DNA of 20,170 nt from Candidatus Bipolaricaulota bacterium (GTDB lineage Bacteria > Bipolaricaulota > Bipolaricaulia > RBG-16-55-9), in contig JAHEOA010000193.1 of assembly GCA_018609825.1 (NCBI GenBank), forward strand, positions 1 through 20,170. The letters are read 5' to 3'. The notes beneath the pieces were generated by a model that did no database searches, was not told where the DNA came from, and worked only from the letters and a program-made list of their open reading frames with translations. How positions within the stretch are numbered: position 1 is the first letter of the stretch; each line of letters starts with the position of its first letter. A program made the position numbers and the translations under genes. Positions 12,941 to 20,170 of this stretch are shown piece after piece.

Positions 12941-14683
12941 GTGACCGATCTTCCCTTCCAGTCGCTGGTGGATGCATTTGGTAAACTCGAAGCGACCCGT
13001 TCCGGCAACGAGATGACCGAGATCCTCTCGCATCTCTTTCAAGAGACCCCGGTTGATGTCATCGATCTGGTTGCCTACTTCACGCAGGGCCACGTCGTGG
13101 CCGAGTACGAGGACGTCAACCTCAACATCGGCGAGAAGCTGATGGCCGAGGCGATCGCGCGCGCGTCTGGCAACGAGCGCGAGGCGGTCGCGACGCGATA
13201 CACGGAATTGGGCGACTACGGCTCGGTTGCCGAGGATGAACTGAGCGGGCAGCAAGGCGACGCCGAAGGCACGCTGACGGTTCGCCAAGTGCATGATGAG
13301 TTTCTCGCCATTGCCGAGGCGAGCGGATCCGGCTCGCAGGACGAGAAGCTGAATCGCTTGGCAGAGGTCCTCCAGCGAGCGACGCCCGAGGCGACCAAGT
13401 ACGTGGTCCGGATCGCGCTCGGAACGCTCCGCCTGGGCGTCGGAACGATGACGATCCTCAACGGCCTTGCTTTGGCGTTCACCGGCAAGAAGGACAAGAA
13501 GCCACTGGAGCGGGCCTACAACCTCTGCAGCGACATCGGCCGGGTCGCCCGAACCATCGCCGAGGGCGGTCTCAACGCCCTCGAAGAGATCGACATCGAG
13601 GTCGGCCACCCCATCAAGATGATGGCGGCTCAGCGCGTCGAGCTTCTCACGGATCTGTTTGAGAAATTGCCCGATGGCTTCGCGGTCGAGGTCAAGTACG
13701 ATGGCGAGCGCGTCCAAGCTCACAAGACGGGCGATGATGTCACGCTCTACTCGCGCAATCTCGAGGACATTACGCCGCAATATCCCGACGTCGCCCGCTT
13801 CGTCGGGGAAGCCATCGACGCTGACGAGGCCATCGTCGAAGGCGAGGTCGTGGCGCTCGTGCCGGGCACAACCGATCAGTTCCAGGAGTTTCAGATCCTG
13901 ATGAGCCGCAAGCGCAAGTATGACGTCGAGCAGTACGTCGAGGACGTGCCCGTCAAGCTGATGCTGTTCGATATCCTTTATGTGAATGGGGACAGCGTTA
14001 TCGATCGCCCGTTCCCGCAGAGGCGCCGATTGCTGGAGTCGATTACCAAGAACCACGACCGAATCGAACCCGCCCAGTTGATCGAGTCCAGCGACGTTGA
14101 GGAGATCGAAGGGTTTTTCAATCAGGCCGTGGAGCGGGGCTTCGAGGGGATCATGGCCAAGTCAACCGCGCCGGACTCCGTCTACCGGGCCGGCGCGCGC
14201 GAGTGGAGCTGGATCAAGTGGAAGCGGGACTATTCGAAAGACCTCGTCGACAGCTTCGACGTCGTGGCCGTGGGGGGCTTCGCCGGGCGCGGCAAGCGCT
14301 CCGGCACCTGGGGCGCGCTCTTGTGCGCGGTCTACCATCCGGATCGGGATCGCTACGAGACCCTCTGCAAGGTCAGTACCGGCTTCAGCGACGAGGAGCT
14401 GGCCGAGCTTCCCGCCACGTTTGCCCGCCTGGAACGCGATGAAACGCCCGCACGGGTGGTCAGCGAGCTGGAACCGACGCGCTGGTTTGAGCCCGAGATC
14501 GTGCTGGAAATCCAGGGAGCGGAACTGACTCGGAGCCCCGTGCATACCTGCGGCACTGACGACGAGTCGGGAGCGGGCGGCATCGCGCTCCGCTTCCCGC
14601 GCTTCATCCGCTTCCGCGATGACAAGGGCCCGTCCGAGGCGACGACGGTCGCGGAAGTCCGGGATGTTTACCAGGGGAGATAA
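12941..14683 (+). CDS. lig: ATP-dependent DNA ligase, archaeal/eukaryotic type
   Basis: It seals DNA nicks through a lysyl-AMP intermediate formed with ATP. The 580 residues have the archaeal layout: an N-terminal helical DNA-binding domain (about 1-210), an adenylation domain, and a C-terminal OB domain. Motif I is EVKYDGERVQ with Lys252 as AMP acceptor; motif III is IVEGEVVAL; IIIa is LMLFDILYVNG; IV is FEGIMAKS; V is WIKWKRDY. There is no signal peptide, and no fused primase or nuclease domain as in LigD. Bacteria normally rely on NAD-dependent LigA, so this is likely an additional or horizontally acquired ligase; LigA would be elsewhere. GTG 12941 is chosen on ribosome binding site spacing. 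It is convergent with the cytochrome gene, with only 6 nt between stops. Confidence 0.93.
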   Translation: MTDLPFQSLVDAFGKLEATRSGNEMTEILSHLFQETPVDVIDLVAYFTQGHVVAEYEDVNLNIGEKLMAEAIARASGNEREAVATRYTELGDYGSVAEDELSGQQGDAEGTLTVRQVHDEFLAIAEASGSGSQDEKLNRLAEVLQRATPEATKYVVRIALGTLRLGVGTMTILNGLALAFTGKKDKKPLERAYNLCSDIGRVARTIAEGGLNALEEIDIEVGHPIKMMAAQRVELLTDLFEKLPDGFAVEVKYDGERVQAHKTGDDVTLYSRNLEDITPQYPDVARFVGEAIDADEAIVEGEVVALVPGTTDQFQEFQILMSRKRKYDVEQYVEDVPVKLMLFDILYVNGDSVIDRPFPQRRRLLESITKNHDRIEPAQLIESSDVEEIEGFFNQAVERGFEGIMAKSTAPDSVYRAGAREWSWIKWKRDYSKDLVDSFDVVAVGGFAGRGKRSGTWGALLCAVYHPDRDRYETLCKVSTGFSDEELAELPATFARLERDETPARVVSELEPTRWFEPEIVLEIQGAELTRSPVHTCGTDDESGAGGIALRFPRFIRFRDDKGPSEATTVAEVRDVYQGR

Positions 14684-14689
14684 GCGGCG

Positions 14690-15451
14690 TTAGCGGAGAC
14701 TCTGTAGAAACGCCACGATCGCCTTGATGTCGTCCTCGGGGAGTTGGCTGTAGCCCGGCATCTGCCAGCTTCCCTGCGGTTCGCCCTCCACGTAGACGGA
14801 CAGCGGATGCTTCAGGTGCTGGAGCTGCCACGCGTCGCTGCGCCCTCGACGGCCCTCGTGGGTGAGATTGGGCCCGACGTTGCCGCCCGGGGCGATGCCG
14901 TTGATGTTGTGGCAGCCGACGCAGCCCTGCTGCGTGTAGAGCTGCTGGCCGCGCTCAACCATGGCCTCGCCGAATCGCGCATTGCCGTCGGCATCCGTCG
15001 GAATCGCGATCTGCGCCTCTCGCGAGCTCGCGGGCCCCTCGCGTTGCCCGTTGAACGTGCGGAGGTAGGCGATCAGCCCGTCGACCTCCTGATCCGACAG
15101 GTGCTCGAACGCGGGCATGTAGCTGCCGGGATAGAGCTCGTGGGCGTTGACGATCTGCGTGCGGAGTCGCTCCGGATCGCTCCAGCGGACGCCGACGTTG
15201 CTGAACGACGGGCCGACGATGCCGCCCTGGAGGTCGCGCTGGTGGCAGGACAGACAGCCTTGGCCCTTCAGAACGGCCGCGCCGATCTCCTCGGGGGAGA
15301 GGCCTTCGTAGTCGCTGATATGGGGCGCCTCGAGGGGACGATCCGCCTCGGGGGCGACGAACCCCTGGACGAGACTCCACGATTCGCTGCCGAGGAAGGC
15401 CAGGACGGTGATGGCGGCAACGGCGAGCAGGGCGTTGGCGGCAACTCGCAT
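14690..15451 (-). CDS. Membrane-anchored diheme cytochrome c
   Basis: This is an electron carrier outside the cytoplasmic membrane. Residues 4-21 form a signal anchor (AANALLAVAAITVLAFLG). Two class I cytochrome c domains follow: CLSCH (66-70) with a likely Met112 ligand (SYMPAF), and CVGCH (177-181) with likely Met231 (WQMPGY). The first domain has the look of cbb3-oxidase-associated subunits (heme site, then GSYMPAFEHLSDQEVDGLIAYL). The 253 residues contain no catalytic domain. ATG 15451 has no Shine-Dalgarno sequence; the promoter -10 ends 9 nt upstream, so the message is probably leaderless. No oxidase subunit genes are adjacent. A partner could be a terminal oxidase, or the FAD-linked oxidase encoded nearby on the same strand; this is inference. 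Confidence 0.92.
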   Translation of the reverse strand: MRVAANALLAVAAITVLAFLGSESWSLVQGFVAPEADRPLEAPHISDYEGLSPEEIGAAVLKGQGCLSCHQRDLQGGIVGPSFSNVGVRWSDPERLRTQIVNAHELYPGSYMPAFEHLSDQEVDGLIAYLRTFNGQREGPASSREAQIAIPTDADGNARFGEAMVERGQQLYTQQGCVGCHNINGIAPGGNVGPNLTHEGRRGRSDAWQLQHLKHPLSVYVEGEPQGSWQMPGYSQLPEDDIKAIVAFLQSLR

Positions 15452-15460
15452 GACGGCTTG

Positions 15461-15489
15461 AGTCTAGCACGCGGGTGAGGAGCGGTCAA
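15461..15489 (-). promoter_or_regulatory. Promoter of the cytochrome c gene (leaderless type)
   Basis: On the minus strand, TTGACC (15489-15484) and TAGACT (15466-15461) are separated by 17 nt. Only 9 nt lie between the -10 box and the ATG at 15451. Confidence 0.65.
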
Positions 15490-15518
15490 CTCGCTCATGT
15501 CGCTGTCACACGCACGCA

Positions 15519-15548
15519 TTGCCGGTTTCGGCGACCATCGTCTACACT
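15519..15548 (+). promoter_or_regulatory. Promoter of the AEC permease gene (leaderless type)
   Basis: TTGCCG (15519-15524) and TACACT (15543-15548) are 18 nt apart. Only 6 nt separate the -10 box from ATG 15555, placing the predicted start on the A of the ATG. The longer open frame that begins at 15519 would start inside the -35 box and is therefore rejected. Confidence 0.6.
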
Positions 15549-15554
15549 GCCGCC

Positions 15555-16469
15555 ATGGTCTTCCTCAACGTCCTCTTCCCCATTCTTCTGGTCGCGGCCA
15601 TCGGCTATATCCTGGGGCGGACCGGCCATCTGGGCAGCCACGAGCTGGCCAAGCTCAACTTCTGGATCCTCAGTCCGGCGCTCATCTTCACCGGCCTGGT
15701 GGAGAACGACATCTCGCTGACCGTCTTCCTGGACTACGGCGTCTTCATCCTCGCGATCTCGCTCGCGTTGATCGGCGCCGCGCTTGTCATGGCCCGCTGG
15801 GGGCGGCTCGATATCGACGCCCAATCGGCCCTGGGATTGGCCCTGATCCTGCCCAACACGGGCAACTACGGCCTGCCGCTTCTGCTCTTTGCCTTCGGCG
15901 ATTCGGGGTTCGCGTTGGGGGTCGTCTACCTCTCGGTCTCGACGCTGGCCATGTCGACGCTGGGCATCGTGGTGGCCAGCTGGGGCGGAGCGCGGTGGCG
16001 GGACCCGTTCCTGAACGTGCTGAAGACGCCGCTGTTCTACGCGGTCGTCTTGGCGATTGGCGCACGGCTGGGTGGGGTCGAGCTTCCGCTGTTTGTCATG
16101 CGGCCTCTGCAACTCTTGGCCGATGCGGCGATTCCCGCGATGCTGCTCTTGCTCGGCACGCAGCTGGTGGGCGTGCAACTCGGGCGCCGCCGGACGCTCA
16201 TCGGCCTCGGCACGGCTGTCCGATTGGGCTTGGCGCCGCTTCTGGGCTGGGGCCTCACGCTGCTGCTCGGCTTCAGCGGCTTGACCCAATCCGTGGCGAT
16301 TCTGCAGGCGAGCATGCCCACCGCCGTCAACGCCGTCGTCATCGCCACCGTGTACGATCGCGATCCGCGGCTCGTCTCGTCGGTGGCGTTGGCGACGACG
16401 ATCGCGAGCGTGGGGACGTTGGGCGCGCTCTTGTTGTTGCTGGGGGCCGGATCGGCCACGGGCGGCTAA
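15555..16469 (+). CDS. AEC-family permease (auxin efflux carrier / malate permease-like)
   Basis: This is an inner-membrane transporter of the auxin efflux carrier family, whose bacterial members carry organic acids such as malate or malonate. The 304 residues are very hydrophobic, with about ten membrane segments in two halves. The first begins MVFLNVLFPILLVAAIGYILG and carries the LNFWILSPALIFTGL segment; the family NTGNYGLPL motif follows (about 95-103). The C-terminal half has LGTQLVG and QASMPTAVNAVVIATVYD, where the family's conserved P-T/N region lies. ATG 15555 is chosen on the promoter and membrane topology. The stop overlaps the glpD stop by 4 nt (CTAA, 16466-16469). The substrate is unknown; the neighbouring oxidase for a 2-hydroxy acid makes an organic acid plausible. 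Confidence 0.88.
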   Translation: MVFLNVLFPILLVAAIGYILGRTGHLGSHELAKLNFWILSPALIFTGLVENDISLTVFLDYGVFILAISLALIGAALVMARWGRLDIDAQSALGLALILPNTGNYGLPLLLFAFGDSGFALGVVYLSVSTLAMSTLGIVVASWGGARWRDPFLNVLKTPLFYAVVLAIGARLGGVELPLFVMRPLQLLADAAIPAMLLLLGTQLVGVQLGRRRTLIGLGTAVRLGLAPLLGWGLTLLLGFSGLTQSVAILQASMPTAVNAVVIATVYDRDPRLVSSVALATTIASVGTLGALLLLLGAGSATGG

Positions 16470-18031
16470 TCGAGCTGATACCCGCGCGCCACGGCCGAGA
16501 ATCGCTCAACTTGATCGGCTTGCCAAGCGTCGTCCCTGTTGAGCTCCCGAGCCATGATGGCCGCCACGTCCTCGGCGATCGCCGAGCTCGCTTGGGCGTC
16601 CAACGCGAGCGCCCGCGTGCGTCGCGACAGCACATCCTCCACGGTGCGCGCCAGTTCGTGGCGCACCGCCCAGACGACCTCGGCCCGACGGTAGGGCAGA
16701 TCCGGATGCAGCAGCGCGCCCAGATCCGGCTCCTGCGCGATGAGCTCGTCAATGGCCGCCGCATCCGCGCCGTAACCGCGCTGCCACGACGGCAACGACT
16801 CGACGTCGTCCATGAAGCCGTGGATGCGCAGCGTCTCCGTCTGCGACGGGCTTGCCGGAAGGCCGCCGGCGTGCGCCGCCGCGTCGACGGCCTCCTGGCC
16901 CATCTTATGATAGGTCGTCCACTTGCCCCCGGCGATCGTGACGAGCCCGGACCGAGACGTTAGAACCGTGTGCTCTCGGGAGATGGCGGCCGTGTCCTCG
17001 CCCGGGTTGCCTGCCTGCACCAGGGGCCGCAGGCCGGCGAAGGTGCTCAACACGTCGTCTCGAGCGATCGGGGCGTCGAGGTAGCGATTGGCGTGATCGA
17101 TCAGGTAGTCAACTTCGCCCTCCAACGGGGTCGGTTCCAGCGAGACCTCGTCCACGGGGGTGTCGGTCGTTCCCACGAGGACCCGATCGTGCCAGGGGAT
17201 GAGAAAGAGGACCCGGCCGTCGTCGGTCTGCGGGATCATGATGGCGTGATCGGCGGGCAGGAACGAACGGTCCAACACGATGTGAATCCCCTGGCTGGCG
17301 GTCATCATCCTCGACGCGTCCGGGTCGTCCATCGCCCGAATCGCGTCGACGAAGACGCCCGTGGCGTTGACGACCGAGCGCGCTGGGATGTCCCATGGAT
17401 TGCCCGTTTCCGTGTCGGTTGCGGCCACCCCTCGAATCGAGCCGCTCCGCTTCAGGAGGCCCGTAACGCCCATGTGGTTGAGCGGGACGCCGCCGATATC
17501 TGTCAACGTACGGGCCAGTGCCACCGCCAGTCGGGCGTCGTCGAACTGCCCGTCGTAGTAGAGGACGCCGCCGCGCAGCCCTCGGGATCGCACGGTCGGC
17601 AGGTGCTGGCGGGTCGACTCCCGTGACAAGGGGCGCGACGCGCCGATGTTGAGCCGCCCCGCCAACAGGTCGTAGAGCTTCAAGCCGATCGCGTAATAGG
17701 GCCGTTCCCCCCAGCGATAGTTGGGCACGACGAACGACTGGGTCTGCACCAGGTGTGGCGCGTTCTTCATGAGCAGACCGCGTTCATGAAGCGCCTCGCG
17801 GACCAGCGAGACATTGCCCTGGCGCAGATAGCGCACGCCGCCGTGGATCAGCTTCGTGCTCCGACTGGAGGTCGCCTTGGCGAAGTCGTGCCCTTCGAGC
17901 AGGAGCGTGTCGTAGCCGCGCGCAGCCGCTTCGACCGCACAGCCAAGCCCCGTCGCGCCGCCCCCAATGACGAGCACGTCCCAGGGCTCGGTTCGTTCGC
18001 GAACGCGGTGCAGCAGCGTTTCGCGATCCAT
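16466..18031 (-). CDS. glpD: Glycerol-3-phosphate dehydrogenase, FAD-dependent
   Basis: It oxidises sn-glycerol 3-phosphate to dihydroxyacetone phosphate at the inner face of the membrane, reducing quinone. The 521 residues are of normal length. The FAD dinucleotide-binding motif VIGGGATGLG is near residues 21-30, with the acid end LLLEGHDF. The family signature around SSRSTKLIHGGVRYL follows, then YYDGQFDDARL, the conserved VVNATGVFVDAI, DRVLVGTTDTP and FAGLRPLV segments, TIAGGKWTTYHKM, and a C-terminal helical domain (about 395-521). The ATG overlaps the glpK stop as TGATG, so translation is coupled. The frame extends one codon further to a TTG, which I do not use. It is convergent with the AEC permease, overlapping it by 4 nt. 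Confidence 0.96.
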   Translation of the reverse strand: MDRETLLHRVRERTEPWDVLVIGGGATGLGCAVEAAARGYDTLLLEGHDFAKATSSRSTKLIHGGVRYLRQGNVSLVREALHERGLLMKNAPHLVQTQSFVVPNYRWGERPYYAIGLKLYDLLAGRLNIGASRPLSRESTRQHLPTVRSRGLRGGVLYYDGQFDDARLAVALARTLTDIGGVPLNHMGVTGLLKRSGSIRGVAATDTETGNPWDIPARSVVNATGVFVDAIRAMDDPDASRMMTASQGIHIVLDRSFLPADHAIMIPQTDDGRVLFLIPWHDRVLVGTTDTPVDEVSLEPTPLEGEVDYLIDHANRYLDAPIARDDVLSTFAGLRPLVQAGNPGEDTAAISREHTVLTSRSGLVTIAGGKWTTYHKMGQEAVDAAAHAGGLPASPSQTETLRIHGFMDDVESLPSWQRGYGADAAAIDELIAQEPDLGALLHPDLPYRRAEVVWAVRHELARTVEDVLSRRTRALALDAQASSAIAEDVAAIMARELNRDDAWQADQVERFSAVARGYQLD

Positions 18032-19530
18032 CAAGCCGTGAGGTCGCTCGCCCAGCCGCGCGAGCGCGCCAACGCGTTGTGCCAGCGGCCACGCAGCTCA
18101 GCCGCATGGTCCTCCGCCATTTGGGGTTCAAACGTCCGTTCAACGGCCCAGTTGGCGCCGATCTGCTCGGGCGACGACCAGTAGCCCACGGCCAATCCGG
18201 CCAGATAGGCCGCGCCCAGCGCCGTCGTCTCGAACACCTCGGGCCGCAGGACCGGGACCCGGAGCAGATCCGCCTGGAACTGCATCAGCAGGTCGTTGGC
18301 CGCGGCGCCGCCGTCGACGCGCAGTTCCTGGAGGGGGACGTCGGCGTCCGCGTTCATCGCGTCCCCGACGTCGGCGACCTGGTGGGCGATGCTCTCCAGG
18401 GCCGCGCGGGCCAAGTGGGCTCGGGTGGTGCCGCGACTGAGGCCGACGATGAGGCCGCGCGCGTCCGGATCCCAGTGCGGCGCACCCAGGCCGGAGAACG
18501 CCGGCACGAAATAGACACCATCATTGTCCTGTGCCTGGCGGGCGAGGCCCTCGACCTCGCTGGCCTCGCTGATGATGCCCAGGCCGTCGCGTAGCCATTG
18601 GACCACGGCCCCGGCCACGAAGATGCTGCCTTCGAGCGCGTAGTCGATGCGACCGCCCAGGCCCCAGGCGGCGGTGCTGAGCAGTTGGTTTGTGGAACTC
18701 GGCGGTTCGGTCCCCGTGTTCATGAGCAGAAAACAGCCCGTGCCATAGGTGTTTTTCGCCATGCCCGGGGTCGTGCAGACTTGGCCGAAAAGCGCCGCCT
18801 GTTGGTCGCCCGCCATGCCGGCGATCGGGATCGGCGTCTCAAACTCGTCGATGGCCGTTTCGGCGTACACCTCGCTGGAGGAGCGCACCTCGGGCAACAG
18901 CGCGTGCGGAATGTTCAGTCGGTCAAGCAGCTCATCGTCCCAGTCGCCTGTGGATAGGTTCATGAGCAGCGTGCGCGAGGCGTTGGTGACGTCGGTCAAA
19001 TGGTGGCGCCCCTGGGTCAGCTTCCACATCAGCCAGCTGTCGACGGTGCCGAAGGCCAGTTCTCCCGCTTCCGCGCGCTCTTGGGCGCCGTCGACGTGAT
19101 CGAGCAGCCAGCGGATCTTCGTCCCCGCGAAGTAGGGATCGATCACCAGTCCCGTCTTAGCTTGGAACGTCGCTTCATGCCCGTCAGCACGAAGGTTCTC
19201 ACAGATGTCGGCGGTGCGGCGATCCTGCCAGACGATGGCGTTGTGGATCGGCTCGCCCGTGGCGCGGTCCCAAATCAGTGTCGTCTCGCGCTGGTTCGTG
19301 ATGCCGATTGCGGCGAGGTCTCGGCTCGACAGATTGGCTTGCCGGAGCGCCTCGGTCGCGACGGCCAACTGCGAGGTCCAGATCGCCTCCGGGTCGTGCT
19401 CGATCCAGCCCGACTTGGGATAGAGCTGCTCGAACTCCCGTTGGGCGATCGACTGCACTTGCGCGGTCTCGTCGAAAAGAATCGCGCGTGAGCTGGTCGT
19501 GCCCTGATCCAGGGCCAGTATGCGCCGCAT
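18031..19530 (-). CDS. glpK: Glycerol kinase
   Basis: It phosphorylates glycerol to sn-glycerol 3-phosphate with ATP (FGGY kinase family, cytosol). The 499 residues are of standard length. The phosphate-binding loop is [14 protein letters not shown] (7-20). The glycerol site includes Arg81-Glu82 ([10 protein letters not shown]) and Trp101 (VWQDRRT). The second signature includes [24 protein letters not shown], and [19 protein letters not shown] near the C-terminus. GAGGAGG lies 7 nt before the ATG. It is first in the glpK-glpD operon. No glpF facilitator or glpR-type regulator is seen in the window. The divergent ABC binding-protein gene begins 331 nt upstream. Confidence 0.97.
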   Translation of the reverse strand: MRRILALDQGTTSSRAILFDETAQVQSIAQREFEQLYPKSGWIEHDPEAIWTSQLAVATEALRQANLSSRDLAAIGITNQRETTLIWDRATGEPIHNAIVWQDRRTADICENLRADGHEATFQAKTGLVIDPYFAGTKIRWLLDHVDGAQERAEAGELAFGTVDSWLMWKLTQGRHHLTDVTNASRTLLMNLSTGDWDDELLDRLNIPHALLPEVRSSSEVYAETAIDEFETPIPIAGMAGDQQAALFGQVCTTPGMAKNTYGTGCFLLMNTGTEPPSSTNQLLSTAAWGLGGRIDYALEGSIFVAGAVVQWLRDGLGIISEASEVEGLARQAQDNDGVYFVPAFSGLGAPHWDPDARGLIVGLSRGTTRAHLARAALESIAHQVADVGDAMNADADVPLQELRVDGGAAANDLLMQFQADLLRVPVLRPEVFETTALGAAYLAGLAVGYWSSPEQIGANWAVERTFEPQMAEDHAAELRGRWHNALARSRGWASDLTA

Positions 19531-19646
19531 GGGGATGCCTCCTCGATGACGGATCGACGGGGGCGGCCGTGGCCTGCGTTATGGCACGTCCACGGGCTCC
19601 GACAGTCGGCCACCGCGCCCGACGGTTCGCTGGATAAATTTAAAAT

Positions 19647-19676
19647 TTGAAATTGGGTTCATCGTGCCCTTATGGT
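19647..19676 (+). promoter_or_regulatory. Candidate promoter toward the ABC binding-protein gene
   Basis: TTGAAA (19647-19652) and TATGGT (19671-19676) are 18 nt apart (5/6 and 4/6 to consensus). The predicted start is near 19683, giving a leader of about 180 nt that contains the inverted repeats below. Confidence 0.45.
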
Positions 19677-19695
19677 AAGAGTTCGGGAGGCCCCG

Positions 19696-19736
19696 CGCAT
19701 GCCCAATTGACGTGTGCGGGTATGCGAGTACCGCAT
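19696..19736. promoter_or_regulatory. Cluster of CGCAT half-sites, possible operator
   Basis: CGCATGCCC (19696-19704) and GGGTATGCG (19718-19726) form an 8-of-9 inverted repeat with 13 nt between. The second arm also pairs with CGCAT at 19732-19736 (ATGCG-AGTAC-CGCAT). Overlapping inverted half-sites of this kind suggest a dimeric repressor, such as a LacI- or GntR-type protein; the assignment is inference. Confidence 0.4.
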
Positions 19737-19780
19737 CAAAACCGCGAAAGGGGGAATTCAGCCAGGGTTTAGTTCGACAC

Positions 19781-19791
19781 GTCACTGTGAC
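19781..19791. promoter_or_regulatory. 11-bp palindrome GTCACTGTGAC
   Basis: This is a perfect inverted repeat with a single central base, about 70 nt before the ABC binding-protein start. It is a possible operator, or chance. Confidence 0.3.
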
Positions 19792-19861
19792 TCGTGACCG
19801 GGGACACCGATCGCTCATTCAGTCGGCAGACCGTCCAAGACATTTCTGAAGGAGGGAGTTC

Positions 19862-20170
19862 ATGCACCTCAAACGATTGGCCAGCTTCGGCCTTGGCCTC
19901 GCCCTGATGGTGGGGCTCGTCATTACGCCGTTTGCCCAAGGCACCGTCGAGGTCCTGGGGGGCTTCAACGCCGCGGAGAACTACGACAATGCCATCTCGT
20001 CATTCATTGATGCCACTCGCACTCAAGTCAACGCCAGCGACGTGGAAAGCTTGGGCAGCGTCGTCGTACAGCGCGTGCGCGCCGGCAACCCGCCTGACTT
20101 GTACGTCACCCCTCAGCCCGGCCTCATCGGCGACTTGGTCCGTGAAGGCGCGGGCGTTCCGTTGATCGAG
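19862..20170 (+). CDS. ABC transporter solute-binding protein, carbohydrate type (partial, 3' end outside window)
   Basis: This is the secreted receptor of an ABC importer. Only the first 103 residues are in the window and the frame runs off the edge. Residues 1-25 form a signal peptide (basic MHLKR, then a hydrophobic stretch ending PFAQG) with no lipobox cysteine, so signal peptidase I cleavage is likely. The mature part begins TVEVLGGFNAAE and includes VQRVRAGNPPDLYVTPQPGL followed by IGDLVREGAGVPL. This resembles the family-1 extracellular binding proteins for alpha-glucosides and related sugars, in which a (G)NPPD-x-PQPG segment is typical. AAGGAGG lies 6 nt before the ATG. Divergence from glpK raises glycerol-3-phosphate or glycerol-linked sugars as alternatives. 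Substrate is not decided. Confidence 0.85.
   Translation, partial: MHLKRLASFGLGLALMVGLVITPFAQGTVEVLGGFNAAENYDNAISSFIDATRTQVNASDVESLGSVVVQRVRAGNPPDLYVTPQPGLIGDLVREGAGVPLIE

Larger units (their letters stand above)
19531..19861. other. Divergent control region between glpK and the ABC binding-protein gene
   Basis: No gene is seen in these 331 nt. An AT-rich patch (19633-19654), out of character with the GC-rich surroundings, holds the plus-strand promoter candidate and may also serve glpK. Further on are an interrupted inverted repeat with a third half-site (19696-19736) and a perfect 11-bp palindrome (19781-19791). The arrangement looks like a shared carbon-source regulatory region. Confidence 0.55.

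Noticed and set aside
11646..12944. Plus-strand 432-codon open frame opposite the FAD oxidase
   Set aside because: Same reason: Arg-rich mirror of a recognised gene on the other strand. Similar shadows opposite polA, the ligase, citrate synthase and glpK were rejected too.
1..20170. tRNA, rRNA, CRISPR array, insertion sequence with transposase, prophage genes
   Set aside because: Looked for on both strands; no cloverleaf, no spaced repeat array, no transposase or integrase motifs were found.

Overview
The window is bacterial, GC-rich (above 60% by eye) and densely coded, with short intergenic gaps and genes on both strands. The gene set suggests a free-living, respiring heterotroph. It includes a Thermus-type isocitrate dehydrogenase with a C-terminal extension, a DnaA-independent housekeeping run yceD-ruvC-polA without rpmF, an archaeal-type ATP-dependent DNA ligase, a membrane-anchored diheme cytochrome c, and a glpK-glpD operon facing an ABC sugar-binding protein. 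Several genes also appear to lack 5' leaders. Chloroflexota is my best guess, but that is inference from gene content and not a measured placement.

Layout. Positions 55-1508 (minus strand) hold an alpha/beta hydrolase followed by a small four-helix membrane protein. Positions 1730-1926 (plus) hold a near-consensus promoter, a strongly structured transcript of about 160 nt and an intrinsic terminator, with no protein gene inside; this is either a free small RNA or an attenuating leader for the next gene. Positions 2030-6362 (plus) hold isocitrate dehydrogenase, a membrane-anchored thioredoxin-like protein, citrate synthase and dihydropteroate synthase. Positions 6458-10197 (plus) hold yceD, ruvC and polA, nearly abutting. 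Positions 10243-11454 hold an AAA/ATPase_2-type ATPase bracketed by two related 33-nt palindromic heptamer repeats, and look like an inserted cassette. Positions 11469-14683 hold a divergent pair, an FAD-linked D-lactate/glycolate-type oxidase (minus) and the ATP-dependent DNA ligase (plus), served by back-to-back promoters. Positions 14690-16469 hold a divergent diheme cytochrome c (minus) and an AEC-family permease (plus). Positions 16466-19530 (minus) hold glpK then glpD, overlapping as TGATG. From 19862 to the window end a secreted ABC solute-binding protein begins (plus), cut off by the edge.

How the genes fit together. Citrate synthase and isocitrate dehydrogenase are two of the first three TCA-cycle steps. 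GlpK and GlpD convert glycerol to dihydroxyacetone phosphate and feed electrons to the quinone pool. The FAD-linked oxidase and the cytochrome c are further respiratory-chain parts. PolA, RuvC and DNA ligase serve replication, recombination and repair. The most unusual items are the unassigned structured RNA at 1765-1926, the repeat-bracketed ATPase whose left repeat appears to carry its promoter, and a recurring leaderless promoter geometry at four genes. Others are active-site substitutions in citrate synthase (Glu for the usual Asp) and in the thioredoxin-like protein (Ser for the cis-proline).
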